Positions 8,436 through 18,912 are shown, counted from the stretch's first letter. The stretch is DNA of 64,000 bases from Streptomyces mangrovisoli (GCF_000974985.2 NZ_LAVA02000043.1:44512-108511), one strand, 5' to 3'. A program made the numbers and translations. Notes: generated by a model from the letters alone, not told the origin.

Positions 8436-8873
8436 ATGGCCACTGAACACACCACCCGCCGACCCGACGCGCTGACCCTGGAGGTCGTCGAGCTGATCGG
8501 GGACGTCGTGGCCCGGTACTACACGGACTACGAGGAGGCGGCGGGCGAGCACGCGCTGACCGGCGCGCAGGCGCGGCTGCTCGGTCTGCTGTCGCTGGAG
8601 CCGCTGCCGATGCGGAAGCTGGCGCAGCGACTGAAGTGCGAGCCGTCCAACGTGACGGGGATCGTGGACCGGCTGGAGGCGCGGGGCCTGGTGGAGCGGC
8701 GCCCCGACCCGGCGGACCGGCGGGTGAAGCTGGCGGCGGCGACGGAGACGGGGCGGCGGGTCGCGGGCGAGCTCCGCGACGGGTTGCGCTTCGCGCGGGA
8801 GCCGCTGGCGGGGTTGTCGTCCGCGGAACGCGAGGCCCTCCGGGATCTGCTGCGGAGGATGCTCGCGCAGTAG
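8436..8873 (+). CDS. MarR family transcriptional regulator
   Basis: A 145-residue regulator with the MarR winged helix: MRKLAQRLKCEPSNVTGIVDRLEARGLVERRPDPADRRVKLAAATETGRR, the DxRxxxxxLT-like wing being conserved. Likely represses itself and the divergent CurA-like reductase, releasing DNA when it binds a small aromatic or electrophilic ligand. The ATG at 8436 is preferred to a GTG two codons upstream because it fits the promoter position; neither has a ribosome site. Confidence 0.9.
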   Translation: MATEHTTRRPDALTLEVVELIGDVVARYYTDYEEAAGEHALTGAQARLLGLLSLEPLPMRKLAQRLKCEPSNVTGIVDRLEARGLVERRPDPADRRVKLAAATETGRRVAGELRDGLRFAREPLAGLSSAEREALRDLLRRMLAQ

Positions 8874-8901
8874 CCTGCGGCTGCGGCTCGGTGGGGGCCT
8901 T

Positions 8902-9191
8902 TCGCGCAGTTCCCCGCGCCCCTATGGGGGCACCCCCGCAGTCGCCCGGCAGCGGGCCACGGGTGGCCGATCGCGCAGTTCCCCGCGCCCCTGAGGGGCG
9001 CGGGGAACTGCGCGAACAGGCCCCACCGGCCCGCAGACACACTTGAAAGGGGCGCGGGGAACTGCGCGAAGGGGCCCCACCGGCCCGCGGGTGCTCGGCA
9101 AGGGCAGCGCCCCGTCAGGGGCGCGGGGAACTGCGCGAACAGGCCCCACCGGCCCCCAGGTGTCTCGCTAGGGGCGCGGGGAACTGCGCGA
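8902..9191. repeat. Cluster of six dispersed GC-rich elements, including a long hairpin
   Basis: This gene-free gap (8874-9205) holds six copies of an element with core GGGGCGCGGGGAACTGCGCG. Two are in inverted orientation (8902-8923, 8971-8992) and four direct (8994-9015, 9048-9069, 9117-9138, 9170-9191). The copies at 8971-8992 and 8994-9015 form a 22-bp perfect hairpin with essentially no loop. The direct copies are followed by a shared CCCCACCGGCCC block, giving tandem units of about 53-69 bp. The cluster lies between two convergent genes and probably ends transcription from both. Confidence 0.9.
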
Positions 9192-9205
9192 AACGGCGGG
9201 GGTCG

Positions 9206-10108
9206 TCAGCTGCACCACCACAGGACTCGTTTGCACGTGTTCGACGGGGTCGGGGTGGGCGCAGGGCTCGCCGGGGAACCCGAGGCCGGGGACGAAGTCC
9301 GCGGAGCGGAGGACGTGGGCGCCGTCGCACCCGACGACGCCGCCTGCGCCCGCTTCGTCGCCGACGCACTCGCATCCGCCGAGGCCGAACCCGACGCGGA
9401 CGCCGACCCGCTCGGCGAGGCGGACGGGGAGGCGGAAGCGGAGGCCGAGGCGGAGGCGTCACCCGCCCCGGCACCCGACGCGTCGGAGAGCGGCCGCCCC
9501 GTACCCCCGGAAGCCGTGGCCGAGGCGCCGCCGTCCGCGGACGCGTCCGCGGCCGCCGCGGGGCCGGGCGACGAGAAGGGCGCGTCGACGCCGAGTTCGG
9601 CGAGGCTGAGGCCGCCCGCCGCCAGCACGAAGCCCACGGCGACCAGCAGGAGACGGCGCCGGCGTCTTCGATGCGCCGCGGCCTTGCGGTCACGCCGACT
9701 CGTACCGCCCACACCGGCGTCGCGGGCGTAATCGCCGTCGTCGCGACCGTGATCGCCGTCGTCACGGCCGTGATCGCCGCCGCCGCGATCGCCCTCGCGA
9801 CCGTAACCGCGGCCGGCGTCGCGGGCGTAACCGCCGCCACCGTCACCGTCGCCGCCGTCGGCCTCCGCCGTGTCCTCGGGCGGACCCGCCGCCGAATCGG
9901 GCGGACTCGCCGCCGAATCGGCCCCGTCGACGCCGTACGCGCCCGCGCCGTACGGGTCGCCCGTATACGCGTGACCCGCGTGCGCGGCGCCGTACCCCTC
10001 CCCCCGCGGCGCATCCGCGGTCGTGCGGGTTCGGGCGGCCGGGGCGCCGCAGCCGGGGCAGGTGAGGGCGCCGTTCAGGTGGCGGCGGCACGGGTCGCAG
10101 TAGTCCAT
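9206..10108 (-). CDS. SCO2400-type protein: zinc ribbon, one transmembrane helix, Ala/Ser-rich exterior
   Basis: A 300-residue protein of unknown function. Residues 1-22 form a zinc-ribbon-like motif (CDPC and CPGC). Residues about 30-140 are a disordered Gly/Asp-rich region with GRDDGDHGRDDGDYARD repeats. An Arg-rich stop-transfer-like block precedes a single hydrophobic helix at about 153-173 (LLLVAVGFVLAAGGLSLAELG). The remaining part is low-complexity Ala/Ser/Thr/Pro and ends in CKRVLWWCS, with two cysteines that could form a disulfide. Topology is probably N-in, C-out. From memory, NCBI names close relatives the SCO2400 family. Nothing indicates a reaction. Confidence 0.75.
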   Translation of the reverse strand: MDYCDPCRRHLNGALTCPGCGAPAARTRTTADAPRGEGYGAAHAGHAYTGDPYGAGAYGVDGADSAASPPDSAAGPPEDTAEADGGDGDGGGGYARDAGRGYGREGDRGGGDHGRDDGDHGRDDGDYARDAGVGGTSRRDRKAAAHRRRRRRLLLVAVGFVLAAGGLSLAELGVDAPFSSPGPAAAADASADGGASATASGGTGRPLSDASGAGAGDASASASASASPSASPSGSASASGSASADASASATKRAQAASSGATAPTSSAPRTSSPASGSPASPAPTPTPSNTCKRVLWWCS

Positions 10109-10262
10109 GACGCGGGAAGACTAAGTTCCCGCCAGGTCACGTTCCTAGGTTCTCCGGTGAAGGTTTCGTGGGGGACGCACAGTTTGTCGACCGGCTTGCC
10201 GAAACCGTTACCTGTTCGACCCATTGACACCCCCCTCACCCCGTCCTTACTGTCACGCCAGC

Positions 10263-10290
10263 ATTTCGAACGAGTGACGAAATCTCGAAC
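10263..10290 (-). promoter_or_regulatory. Candidate sugar-regulon operator upstream of the dehydratase operon
   Basis: On the minus strand GTTCGAGATTTCG (10278-10290) and a second partial site GTTCGAAAT (10263-10271) lie 18 to 46 bases upstream of the GTG of the dehydratase gene. The 13-bp sequence recurs exactly upstream of the arabinofuranosidase gene (28371-28383), and a 12-bp variant lies upstream of iclR (30749-30760). Confidence 0.55.
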
Positions 10291-10308
10291 AGCTGAAGGG
10301 CAACTGCC

Positions 10309-11466
10309 GTGCGCATCACCGGAATCAGCACACACGTGGTCGGGACGCCTTGGCGCAACCTGACCTACGTCCAGGTGCACACCGACGAGGGCATCACGGG
10401 AGTCGGCGAGACCCGCATGCTGGGCCACACCGACGCGCTGATCGGCTATCTGCGGGAGGCCGAGGCCAACCACATTCTCGGCTCGGACCCGTTCGCCACG
10501 GAAGACCTCGTGCACCGTATGAAGTACGGCGACTACGGCCGCGCGGGTGAGATCGTCATGTCCGGCATCGCCGTCGTCGAGATGGCCTGCTGGGACATCA
10601 AGGGCAAGGCCCTCGGCGTGCCGGTGTGGCAGCTGCTCGGCGGCAAGGTGACCGACAAGGTCAAGGCGTACGCCAACGGCTGGTACACCACCGAGCGCAC
10701 CCCGGAGGCGTACCACAAGGCCGCCCAGCAGGTCGTGGAGCGCGGGTACAAGGCGCTGAAGATCGACCCGTTCGGCACCGGGCACTTCGAACTCGACCAC
10801 GCGCAGAGCCTGTACGCCGTCTCGCTGATCGAGGCCGTCCGCGACGCCATCGGCCCGGAGGCCGAGCTGATGCTGGAGATGCACGGCCGCTTCTCCCCGG
10901 CGACCGCCGTCCGCCTCGCCCACGAGCTCGCGCCGTTCAAGCCGGCCTGGCTGGAGGAGCCGGTGCCGCCGGAGAACCTCAAGGCGCTGGAGAAGGTCGC
11001 CGCCAAGGTCGACATGCCGCTCGCCACGGGTGAACGCATCCACGACCGGATCGAGTTCCGCGAGCTGTTCGAGAGCCAGGCCGTCGACATCATCCAGCCC
11101 GACGTCGGCCACATCGGCGGCATCTGGGAGACCCGGAAGCTGGCCGCGACCGCCGAGACCCACTACATGCTGGTGGCCCCGCACAACGTCGGCGGCCCCG
11201 TGCTGACCGCCGCCTCGCTCCAGGTCGGCTTCACCACGCCGAACTTCAAGATCCTGGAGCACTTCAACGACTTCGCCGACGCGGAGATCAAGAAGGTGGT
11301 CAAGGGCGCCCCCGAGGTCGTCGACGGCTACTTCCACCTCAGCGACCGGCCCGGTCTCGGCGTCGAGCTGGACACCGACGCGGCGGCCGAGTTCCCGCAG
11401 CAGCAGGCCCGGTTCGACCTGTGGGCCGAGGGCTGGGAGCAGCGCAAGCCGAAGGGGACGCAGTGA
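10309..11466 (+). CDS. Mandelate racemase/muconate lactonizing enzyme family sugar-acid dehydratase
   Basis: A 385-residue enolase-superfamily enzyme, cytoplasmic and Mg2+-dependent. The capping domain precedes a TIM barrel with metal-ligand strands KIDPF, LMLEMHGRF and WLEEPVPPEN, and the acid-base histidine region APHNVGGPV. These motifs are closest to galactonate/gluconate/mannonate-type dehydratases, which remove water from an aldonic acid to give a 2-keto-3-deoxy acid. The GTG start has GAAGGG eight bases upstream. It heads a gene set with a zinc dehydrogenase and a sugar ABC importer, fitting a non-phosphorylating oxidative sugar route. Exact substrate cannot be read from sequence. Confidence 0.85.
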   Translation: MRITGISTHVVGTPWRNLTYVQVHTDEGITGVGETRMLGHTDALIGYLREAEANHILGSDPFATEDLVHRMKYGDYGRAGEIVMSGIAVVEMACWDIKGKALGVPVWQLLGGKVTDKVKAYANGWYTTERTPEAYHKAAQQVVERGYKALKIDPFGTGHFELDHAQSLYAVSLIEAVRDAIGPEAELMLEMHGRFSPATAVRLAHELAPFKPAWLEEPVPPENLKALEKVAAKVDMPLATGERIHDRIEFRELFESQAVDIIQPDVGHIGGIWETRKLAATAETHYMLVAPHNVGGPVLTAASLQVGFTTPNFKILEHFNDFADAEIKKVVKGAPEVVDGYFHLSDRPGLGVELDTDAAAEFPQQQARFDLWAEGWEQRKPKGTQ

Positions 11467-12467
11467 GCACCGCGGTCGTCGTCGACGCGCCCGGCGCGCA
11501 CCGGCTGGTCGGGCACACGCCCGTGGCGCCGGGGCCCGGCGAGGCGCTGGTGCGGGTGCACGCGGTCGGCATCTGCGGCAGCGACCGCGAGGTCTACCAG
11601 GGCAACCGGCCCGAGGGGTACGTCCGTTACCCGCTCACCCCGGGCCACGAGTGGTCCGGCACGGTCGAGGCGGTCGGCGCGGGCGTGCCCGCGTCCCTCG
11701 CGGGCCGCAAGGTGGTCGGCGAGGGCTTCCGCAACTGCCAGGTGTGCGACCGCTGCCACGCGGGCGAGACCACGCTGTGCACGGACGGCTACGAGGAGAC
11801 CGGCTTCACCCAGCCGGGCGCCATGGCCGCCACGCTCACCCTGCCGGCCCGGCTGCTGCACGTCCTGCCCGACGACGCCGATCTGACGGCCGCCGCCCTG
11901 CTGGAGCCGGCCGCCTGCATCGCGGCCGCCGCCCTGAAGGCGAACGCCCGGCCGGGCGAGCGGGTCGGGGTGGTCGGCACCGGCACCCTCGGGATGTTCG
12001 CGGTGCAGTTCCTGAAGGCCGGGTCGCCGGCGGAGCTGCTGGTCGTGGGCACCCGGCGGGACCGCGAGGCGCTGTCGCGGCAGTTCGGTGCGACGGCGTT
12101 CCGCACCCGCGACGAGGAGCTGCCCGGCGATCTGGACGTCGTGATCGAGACCGCCGGGTCCGCGGTCGCCGCGCGCACCGCCGCCGCGCTGCTCCGGCGC
12201 GGCGGGCGCCTGGTCCTGACCGGCATCCCGGCGCCCGGCGCCGACGGCCTCGACCCGACGGACCTGGTGGTACGGCAGCTGGAGGTGCACACCGTCTTCG
12301 GCGCGCCGCCGGGCGCCTGGTCGCACACGGTGCGGGTGTTCGGCGCGGGGCTGCTCGATCCGCTGCCGCTGGTCACCCATGAGCTGCCGCTCGCGGAGTT
12401 CTCCCAGGCCATCGAGCTGGTGGGAGCGGGCGACCCGAAGGTCGGGAAGGTCCTTCTCCGCCCCTAG
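11463..12467 (+). CDS. Zinc-dependent medium-chain alcohol/sugar dehydrogenase
   Basis: A 334-residue MDR dehydrogenase. The catalytic zinc site is visible as GICGSD and GHEWSG, and the structural zinc site as CQVCDRCHAGETTLC. The Rossmann segment is VGVVGTGTLGMFAVQF. Related enzymes oxidise polyols or aldoses (sorbitol, threonine, galactitol types). The GTG start overlaps the dehydratase stop as GTGA with AAGGGG upstream, so the two are translationally coupled. A reasonable role is sugar oxidation feeding the dehydratase, but the direction and substrate are inferred from context. Confidence 0.87.
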   Translation: MSTAVVVDAPGAHRLVGHTPVAPGPGEALVRVHAVGICGSDREVYQGNRPEGYVRYPLTPGHEWSGTVEAVGAGVPASLAGRKVVGEGFRNCQVCDRCHAGETTLCTDGYEETGFTQPGAMAATLTLPARLLHVLPDDADLTAAALLEPAACIAAAALKANARPGERVGVVGTGTLGMFAVQFLKAGSPAELLVVGTRRDREALSRQFGATAFRTRDEELPGDLDVVIETAGSAVAARTAAALLRRGGRLVLTGIPAPGADGLDPTDLVVRQLEVHTVFGAPPGAWSHTVRVFGAGLLDPLPLVTHELPLAEFSQAIELVGAGDPKVGKVLLRP

Positions 12468-12469
12468 CC

Positions 12470-12514
12470 GCACGCCGGCACGGGGACGACCTGACGGTCC
12501 CCGTGCCGGCGTGC
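12470..12514. terminator. Strong 18-bp hairpin inside the sugar locus
   Basis: Perfect 18-bp inverted repeat (12470-12487 with 12497-12514) with a 9-base loop, starting two bases after the dehydrogenase stop. It separates the dehydratase/dehydrogenase pair from the TIM-barrel and ABC genes on the same strand, acting as a terminator or as an mRNA-stabilising stem. Confidence 0.85.
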
Positions 12515-12578
12515 TCCGGGCTCCCGCACACCCCAGGACGCGAACCTCGTCCGACATACCGAACGCGAAGGACAGCTT

Positions 12579-13547
12579 GTGAACGACGCTTCCGCCACGG
12601 CGGCCCGCAGGCCCGGTGAGCCGGCGCTCGCCGCGCTCGGCCTGGGCGCTCCCGACCCCTCCCCCGCCGACGCCTCGCCGCACGCCTTCCCCGGCGGCGG
12701 CCGCTGGCGCACCGAGGTTCCCTCCTGTGAGGGGCCCGAGGCGCTGGCCGTCGTCCTCAAGGAGTCCTCCCGCCTCGACGTGCCGATCCACCGGATCAGC
12801 CAGGGCAGCGGCGTGTGGATGCTGACCGACGCCGAGATCACCGAGATGGTCGAGGCCACCGCCGAACGCGGCATCGAGCTCTGCCTGTTCACCGGTCCGC
12901 GGGGCACCTGGGACACCGGCGGCTCGGTGCGCACCGACTCCCGCGGCGGCGGCCTGCGCGCCCGCGGCCACGACGCGGTGGCCGGCTGTGTCGAGGACGC
13001 CGTACGGGCGGCGGAGCTGGGTGTGAAGTGCCTGCTCGTCGCCGACGAGGGCGTGCTGTGGACGCTGCACCGGGCGCGCACGGCGGGCATCCTGCCGGCG
13101 GACACCACGCTGAAGGTGTCCGCGCTGATCGGACCGGTCAACCCGGCCTCGTACGCGGTGTACGAGCGCCTCGGCGCCGACTCCGTGAACGTCCCGAGCG
13201 ATCTGACGCTCGATCACCTCACCGAGATACGCCGGGTGTCGGCCGCCCCGATGGACATGTACATCGAGGCGCCCGACGACCTCGGCGGCTATGTGCGGAT
13301 GTACGAGGTCGCCGAGCTGATCCGGCGCGGCGCACCGCTCTATCTGAAGTTCGGCCTGTCCAAGGCCCCCGGCATCTACCCGTGGGGCACCCATCTGCGG
13401 GACGTGACCCTGGACACCGCCCGCGAGCGGGTCCGGCGCGGCCGGCTCGCCCTGGACCTGCTCGCGCGGCACGGCGCGGACGGCGACATGGCGCCGCTCG
13501 GCTCCCGGCTGCCCGGCCCGCTCCACCGCTTCCCCACCGGCGCCTGA
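12579..13547 (+). CDS. TIM-barrel protein of unknown function in the sugar operon (distantly U32-like)
   Basis: A 322-residue cytoplasmic protein without clear catalytic signature. It has alternating strands and helices consistent with a TIM barrel: MLTDAEITEMVEATAERGIELCLFTGPRG, AAELGVKCLLVADEG, LKVSALIGPVNPASYAVYERLGADSVNVP, MDMYIEAPDDLGG. The pattern resembles the collagenase-like U32 family, but I do not see that family's cysteine motif. The GTG start follows AAGGA at good spacing. It lies 48 bases before the sugar-binding protein gene and is probably cotranscribed with the importer, so a role in sugar or sugar-acid processing, possibly as an aldolase, is plausible but unproven. Confidence 0.65.
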   Translation: MNDASATAARRPGEPALAALGLGAPDPSPADASPHAFPGGGRWRTEVPSCEGPEALAVVLKESSRLDVPIHRISQGSGVWMLTDAEITEMVEATAERGIELCLFTGPRGTWDTGGSVRTDSRGGGLRARGHDAVAGCVEDAVRAAELGVKCLLVADEGVLWTLHRARTAGILPADTTLKVSALIGPVNPASYAVYERLGADSVNVPSDLTLDHLTEIRRVSAAPMDMYIEAPDDLGGYVRMYEVAELIRRGAPLYLKFGLSKAPGIYPWGTHLRDVTLDTARERVRRGRLALDLLARHGADGDMAPLGSRLPGPLHRFPTGA

Positions 13548-13595
13548 ACCCGCCCCAGCCCTCTCAACGACGAGAAGAACAAGGATGGATCACCC

Positions 13596-14705
13596 ATGCG
13601 CAACCGCAGAGCCGCCTTCGCCGCGATAGCCGGAGCCGCGTCCCTCGCCCTCACCCTGTCCGCCTGCGGCCAGAACAGCTCGGGCGGCAGCAAGGAGAAG
13701 TCGAGCAGCGCCAAGGGCGGGACCATCGGCATCGCGATGCCGACCAAGTCCTCCGAGCGCTGGATCGCGGACGGCAACAACGTCGTCAAGAACCTTCAGT
13801 CCAAGGGGTACAAGACCAAGCTGGTCTACGGCGAGGACGACCCGGACACCCAGGTCTCCCAGATCGAGAACCTGATCACGCAGGGCGTCAAGGGCCTGAT
13901 CATCGCGGCCATCGACAACAAGTCCCTGAACAACGTGCTCCAGGAGGCCGCGGACGCGAACATCCCGGTCATCGCCTACGACCGTCTGATCCTCGGCACC
14001 AAGAACGTCAGCTACTACGCCTCGTTCGACAACACGAAGGTCGGCGTGCTCCAGGGCACGTACATCGTGCACAAGCTGGGCCTGGACAGCGGCAAGAAGG
14101 GCCCGTTCAACCTCGAGCTGTTCGCCGGCTCCAACGACGACAACAACACCAAGTACTTCTTCAACGGTGCGATGAGCGTGCTCCAGCCGTACATCGACAA
14201 GAAGGAGCTGGTGGTCAAGTCCGGCCAGACGGCGCTGAACAAGGTCACCACCCTGCGCTGGGACGGCACCACCGCGCAGAAGCGCATGGAGGACATCCTC
14301 ACCTCGTCGTACAAGAGCGGCAAGGTCGACGCGGTGCTCTCGCCCTACGACGGCATCTCCATCGGCATCATCTCCGCGCTGAAGTCCGACGGTTACGGCT
14401 CCTCCAGCCAGCCGCTGCCGGTCATCACCGGCCAGGACGCCGAGCTCGCGTCGGTGAAGTCGATCATCGCGGGCGAGCAGACGCAGACCGTCTACAAGGA
14501 CACCCGGCAGCTCGCCAAGGTCGCCTCGACCATGATCGACGACGTACTCAACAAGAAGACGCCGCAGGTCAACGACGACAAGACGTACGACAACGGCTCC
14601 AAGGTCGTGCCCGCGTACCTGCTCCAGCCGGTGAGCGTCGACAAGTCGAACTACGAGGACGTCCTGGTCAAGGGCGGCTACTACACCGAAGCCGATCTCA
14701 AGTGA
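13596..14705 (+). CDS. chvE: Sugar ABC transporter substrate-binding lipoprotein (ChvE type)
   Basis: A 369-residue periplasmic-binding-type lipoprotein. The signal peptide ends in the lipobox LSAC with Cys24 as the lipidation site. The mature part is a type I sugar-binding fold like xylose/ribose/galactose binding proteins (GTIGIAMPTKSSERW, NLITQGVKGLIIAAIDN, FDNTKVGVLQG, GQDAELASVKSIIAGEQ). ChvE-type proteins bind several aldoses including arabinose, galactose, xylose and glucose. It is the first gene of a three-gene importer with the ATPase and permease. Confidence 0.9.
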   Translation: MRNRRAAFAAIAGAASLALTLSACGQNSSGGSKEKSSSAKGGTIGIAMPTKSSERWIADGNNVVKNLQSKGYKTKLVYGEDDPDTQVSQIENLITQGVKGLIIAAIDNKSLNNVLQEAADANIPVIAYDRLILGTKNVSYYASFDNTKVGVLQGTYIVHKLGLDSGKKGPFNLELFAGSNDDNNTKYFFNGAMSVLQPYIDKKELVVKSGQTALNKVTTLRWDGTTAQKRMEDILTSSYKSGKVDAVLSPYDGISIGIISALKSDGYGSSSQPLPVITGQDAELASVKSIIAGEQTQTVYKDTRQLAKVASTMIDDVLNKKTPQVNDDKTYDNGSKVVPAYLLQPVSVDKSNYEDVLVKGGYYTEADLK

Positions 14706-14737
14706 CCACCGCCACCTACTGATGGGAAGGCACGACC

Positions 14738-16287
<1,550 letters not shown>

Positions 16288-16291
<4 letters not shown>

Positions 16292-17532
16292 GCACGGACG
16301 TCACCGACAAGACCCCGGCCGCGGCCCCGCCGGGCAAGAGCGGAGCGGCCGGCGGCACCTCACTGCTCCAGCTGGTGCTGGGCGGCCTGCGCCGCAACAT
16401 GCGTCAGTACGGGATGCTGATCGCGCTCGGCCTGATCGTCGTCCTGTTCCAGATCTGGACCGGCGGCGACCTGCTGCTGCCGCGCAACGTCTCCAACCTG
16501 GTGCTCCAGAACAGCTACATCCTGATCCTCGCGATCGGCATGATGCTGGTGATCATCGCGGGCCACATCGACCTGTCGGTCGGGTCGCTCACGGCGTTCG
16601 TGGGCGCGTTCGCGGCGGTGCTGACGGTCAGTCATCATGTGGCGTGGCCGGTCGCGTTGGTGCTGTGCCTGCTGATGGGCGCGCTCGCCGGGTCCGCGCA
16701 GGGCGTGCTCATCGCGTACTTCGGCATACCGTCGTTCATCGTCACCCTGGCCGGGATGCTGCTCTTCCGGGGCCTGACGGAGATCCTGCTCCAGGGCCAG
16801 ACCCTCGGCCCGTTCCCGGGCGGGCTGCAGAAGATCGGCAACGGCTTCCTGCCCGAGGTCGGCCCGAACACCAACTACCACAACATCACCCTGCTGCTCG
16901 GCCTGGTGCTGATGGCCGCCGTGGTCTGGCAGGAGGTGCGCGACCGGCGCCGGGAGCAGGAGTTCGCGCTCGACGTGCTGCCCGGCCGGCTGTTCCTGCT
17001 GAAGCTGGTCGCCATCGTGGCCGCGATCCTCACCCTGACGATGCTGCTGGCCAGCTACAACGGCGCCCCGATCGTGCTGATCATCCTCGGCGTGCTGGTG
17101 GTGGGCTACGGCTACATCATGCGCAACGCGGTCTTCGGACGGCACATCTACGCCATCGGCGGCAACCTGCCGGCGGCCAAGCTGTCCGGCGTGAAGGACA
17201 AGAAGGTCACCTTCTACGTCTTCCTGAACATGGGCGTGCTCGCGGCCCTGGCGGGTCTGGTCGTGGCCGCCCGCCTGAACGCGGCCTCACCGAAGGCCGG
17301 CGTCAACTTCGAACTCGAGGCGATCGCCTCCTCGTTCATCGGCGGCGCCTCCATGAGCGGCGGTGTGGGCACCGTGCTCGGTGCCATCATCGGCGGCCTC
17401 GTCCTCGGTGTGCTGAACAACGGCATGAACCTCCTCAGCGTCGGCACCGACTGGCAACAGGTCATCAAGGGCCTCGCCCTGCTGGCCGCGGTCGGCTTCG
17501 ACGTGTGGAACAAGCGCAAGTCCGGTTCGTAA
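16288..17532 (+). CDS. mmsB: Sugar ABC transporter permease (MmsB/XylH type)
   Basis: A 414-residue permease of the ribose/xylose class with roughly ten membrane helices after a 45-residue polar N-terminus. Signature segments are IIAGHIDLSVGSLTAFVG, GIPSFIVTLAGMLLFRG and the C-terminal VLGVLNNGMNLL. The ATG overlaps the ATPase stop. It forms the membrane channel of the importer. A strong hairpin follows the stop. Confidence 0.93.
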
Positions 17533-17540
17533 GTCAGTTC

Positions 17541-17567
17541 GGGCCCCGCCGGTCACCGGCGGGGCCC
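17541..17567. terminator. Hairpin after the ABC importer genes
   Basis: Perfect 13-bp inverted repeat (17541-17553 with 17555-17567) around a single base, so the effective loop uses a few stem bases. It lies between the permease stop and the ribosome site of the aldose epimerase on the same strand, giving partial or full termination. Confidence 0.8.
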
Positions 17568-17590
17568 CGACCCTTCCCAGGGAGCCGCAC

Positions 17591-18745
17591 ATGGAACTGA
17601 ACAGACGCACGGTCATTGCAGGAGCGGCAGCGGCGGGCATCGCCGCGACCACCCTCGGCACCGGGACGGCCCAGGCCGCCTCGGGCGGCGGGAAGCCGTC
17701 GAAGGAGCTGTTCGGCACGCTCGCCGACGGCACCAAGGTGTACCGCTGGTCGCTGGAGAACGGGGGCACCCGGCTGAAGGTGCTCTCCTACGGCGGCATC
17801 GTCCAGCACCTGGAGATCCCCGACCGGCGCGGCCGGTACGCCAACGTGGTGCTGGGCCTCCCCACGATCGCCGACTACGTGGCCAAGAGCCCCTACTTCG
17901 GCGCGCTGATCGGCCGCTACGGCAACCGCATCGGCAAGGGCCAGTTCACCCTCGACGGCACCGCCTACCAGCTGTCCGTGAACGACGGCGTGAACAGCCT
18001 GCACGGTGGCTCGCAGGGCTTCGACAAGCGCGTGTGGGACGTCGAGCCGTTCACCAAGGGCTCCGACGTCGGCCTGTACCTCCACTACACCAGCATCGAC
18101 GGGGAGATGGGCTACCCCGGCACGCTGCGGGCGAAGGTGACCTACACCCTCACCCGGGGCGGCGACTGGCGCATCGACTACGAGGCCACCACCGACAAGG
18201 CCACCGTCGTCAACCTCACCAGCCATGTCTACTGGAACCTGGCCGGTGAGGGCAGTGGCACGATCGAGGACCACGAGCTCACGATCGCCGCGTCCCGCTA
18301 CACGCCCACCGACTCCGGGCTGATCCCCACCGGCGAGCTGGCCCCCGTGGCCGGCACCCCCTTCGACTTCCGCCGGACCAAGACCATCGGCCGGGACATC
18401 CGGGCCGGCCACGCCCAGCAGGTGCTGGCCAAGGGCTACGACCACAACTGGGTGCTGGACAAGGGCGTCACCGCCAGGCCCGAGCACGTCGTCACGCTGC
18501 GCGACCCGGGCTCCGGCCGCTCCCTGTCCATCGCGTCCGACCAGCCCGGACTCCAGTTCTACTCGGGCAACTTCCTCGACGCCTCCTACACCGGCACGAG
18601 CGGCCGCACCTACCGCCAGGGCGACGCCCTCTGCCTGGAGACCCAGCACTTCCCGGACTCGCCCAACCACGCGAACTTCCCGTCCACCGTGCTGCGACCG
18701 GGGCAGACCTACCGGACCTCGACGGTGCACACGTTCGGCGCGTAG
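17591..18745 (+). CDS. galM: Tat-exported aldose 1-epimerase
   Basis: A 384-residue mutarotase with a twin-arginine signal (NRRTVI, then a hydrophobic Ala-rich core and AQAA cleavage site near residue 31). Catalytic-family motifs are present: GRYGNRIGKGQF, NSLHGG, NLTSHVYWNLAG with the conserved His, and LETQHFPDSPNH with the catalytic Glu. It should interconvert sugar anomers outside the cell next to the ChvE/MmsAB importer. It is a paralogue of the partial epimerase at the window start. Confidence 0.92.
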   Translation: MELNRRTVIAGAAAAGIAATTLGTGTAQAASGGGKPSKELFGTLADGTKVYRWSLENGGTRLKVLSYGGIVQHLEIPDRRGRYANVVLGLPTIADYVAKSPYFGALIGRYGNRIGKGQFTLDGTAYQLSVNDGVNSLHGGSQGFDKRVWDVEPFTKGSDVGLYLHYTSIDGEMGYPGTLRAKVTYTLTRGGDWRIDYEATTDKATVVNLTSHVYWNLAGEGSGTIEDHELTIAASRYTPTDSGLIPTGELAPVAGTPFDFRRTKTIGRDIRAGHAQQVLAKGYDHNWVLDKGVTARPEHVVTLRDPGSGRSLSIASDQPGLQFYSGNFLDASYTGTSGRTYRQGDALCLETQHFPDSPNHANFPSTVLRPGQTYRTSTVHTFGA

Positions 18746-18755
18746 CCCGTTCACA

Positions 18756-18812
18756 CCTGGGGGGCGCGGTCTTCCACACCTTCCTCACACCCGTTGAACA
18801 GCGCCCCCCAGG
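18756..18812. terminator. Long-loop inverted repeat after the epimerase
   Basis: Perfect 12-bp arms (18756-18767 and 18801-18812) with a 33-base loop, 11 bases after the epimerase stop and before the aminotransferase. Probably ends the sugar locus transcript. Confidence 0.6.
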
Positions 18813-18912
18813 CATCCGTATGTAAGGGCGGCCCGTGCTCCCCCGCGCGGGCCACCCCACAAGACGACGGGCCCGGTCGTCCCCAGCCGGGTCCGCCCCA
18901 TACGGAGGTTCC

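Noticed and set aside
8902..9191. CRISPR array
   Set aside because: Copies lack regular unique spacers, occur in both orientations, and no cas gene is present.
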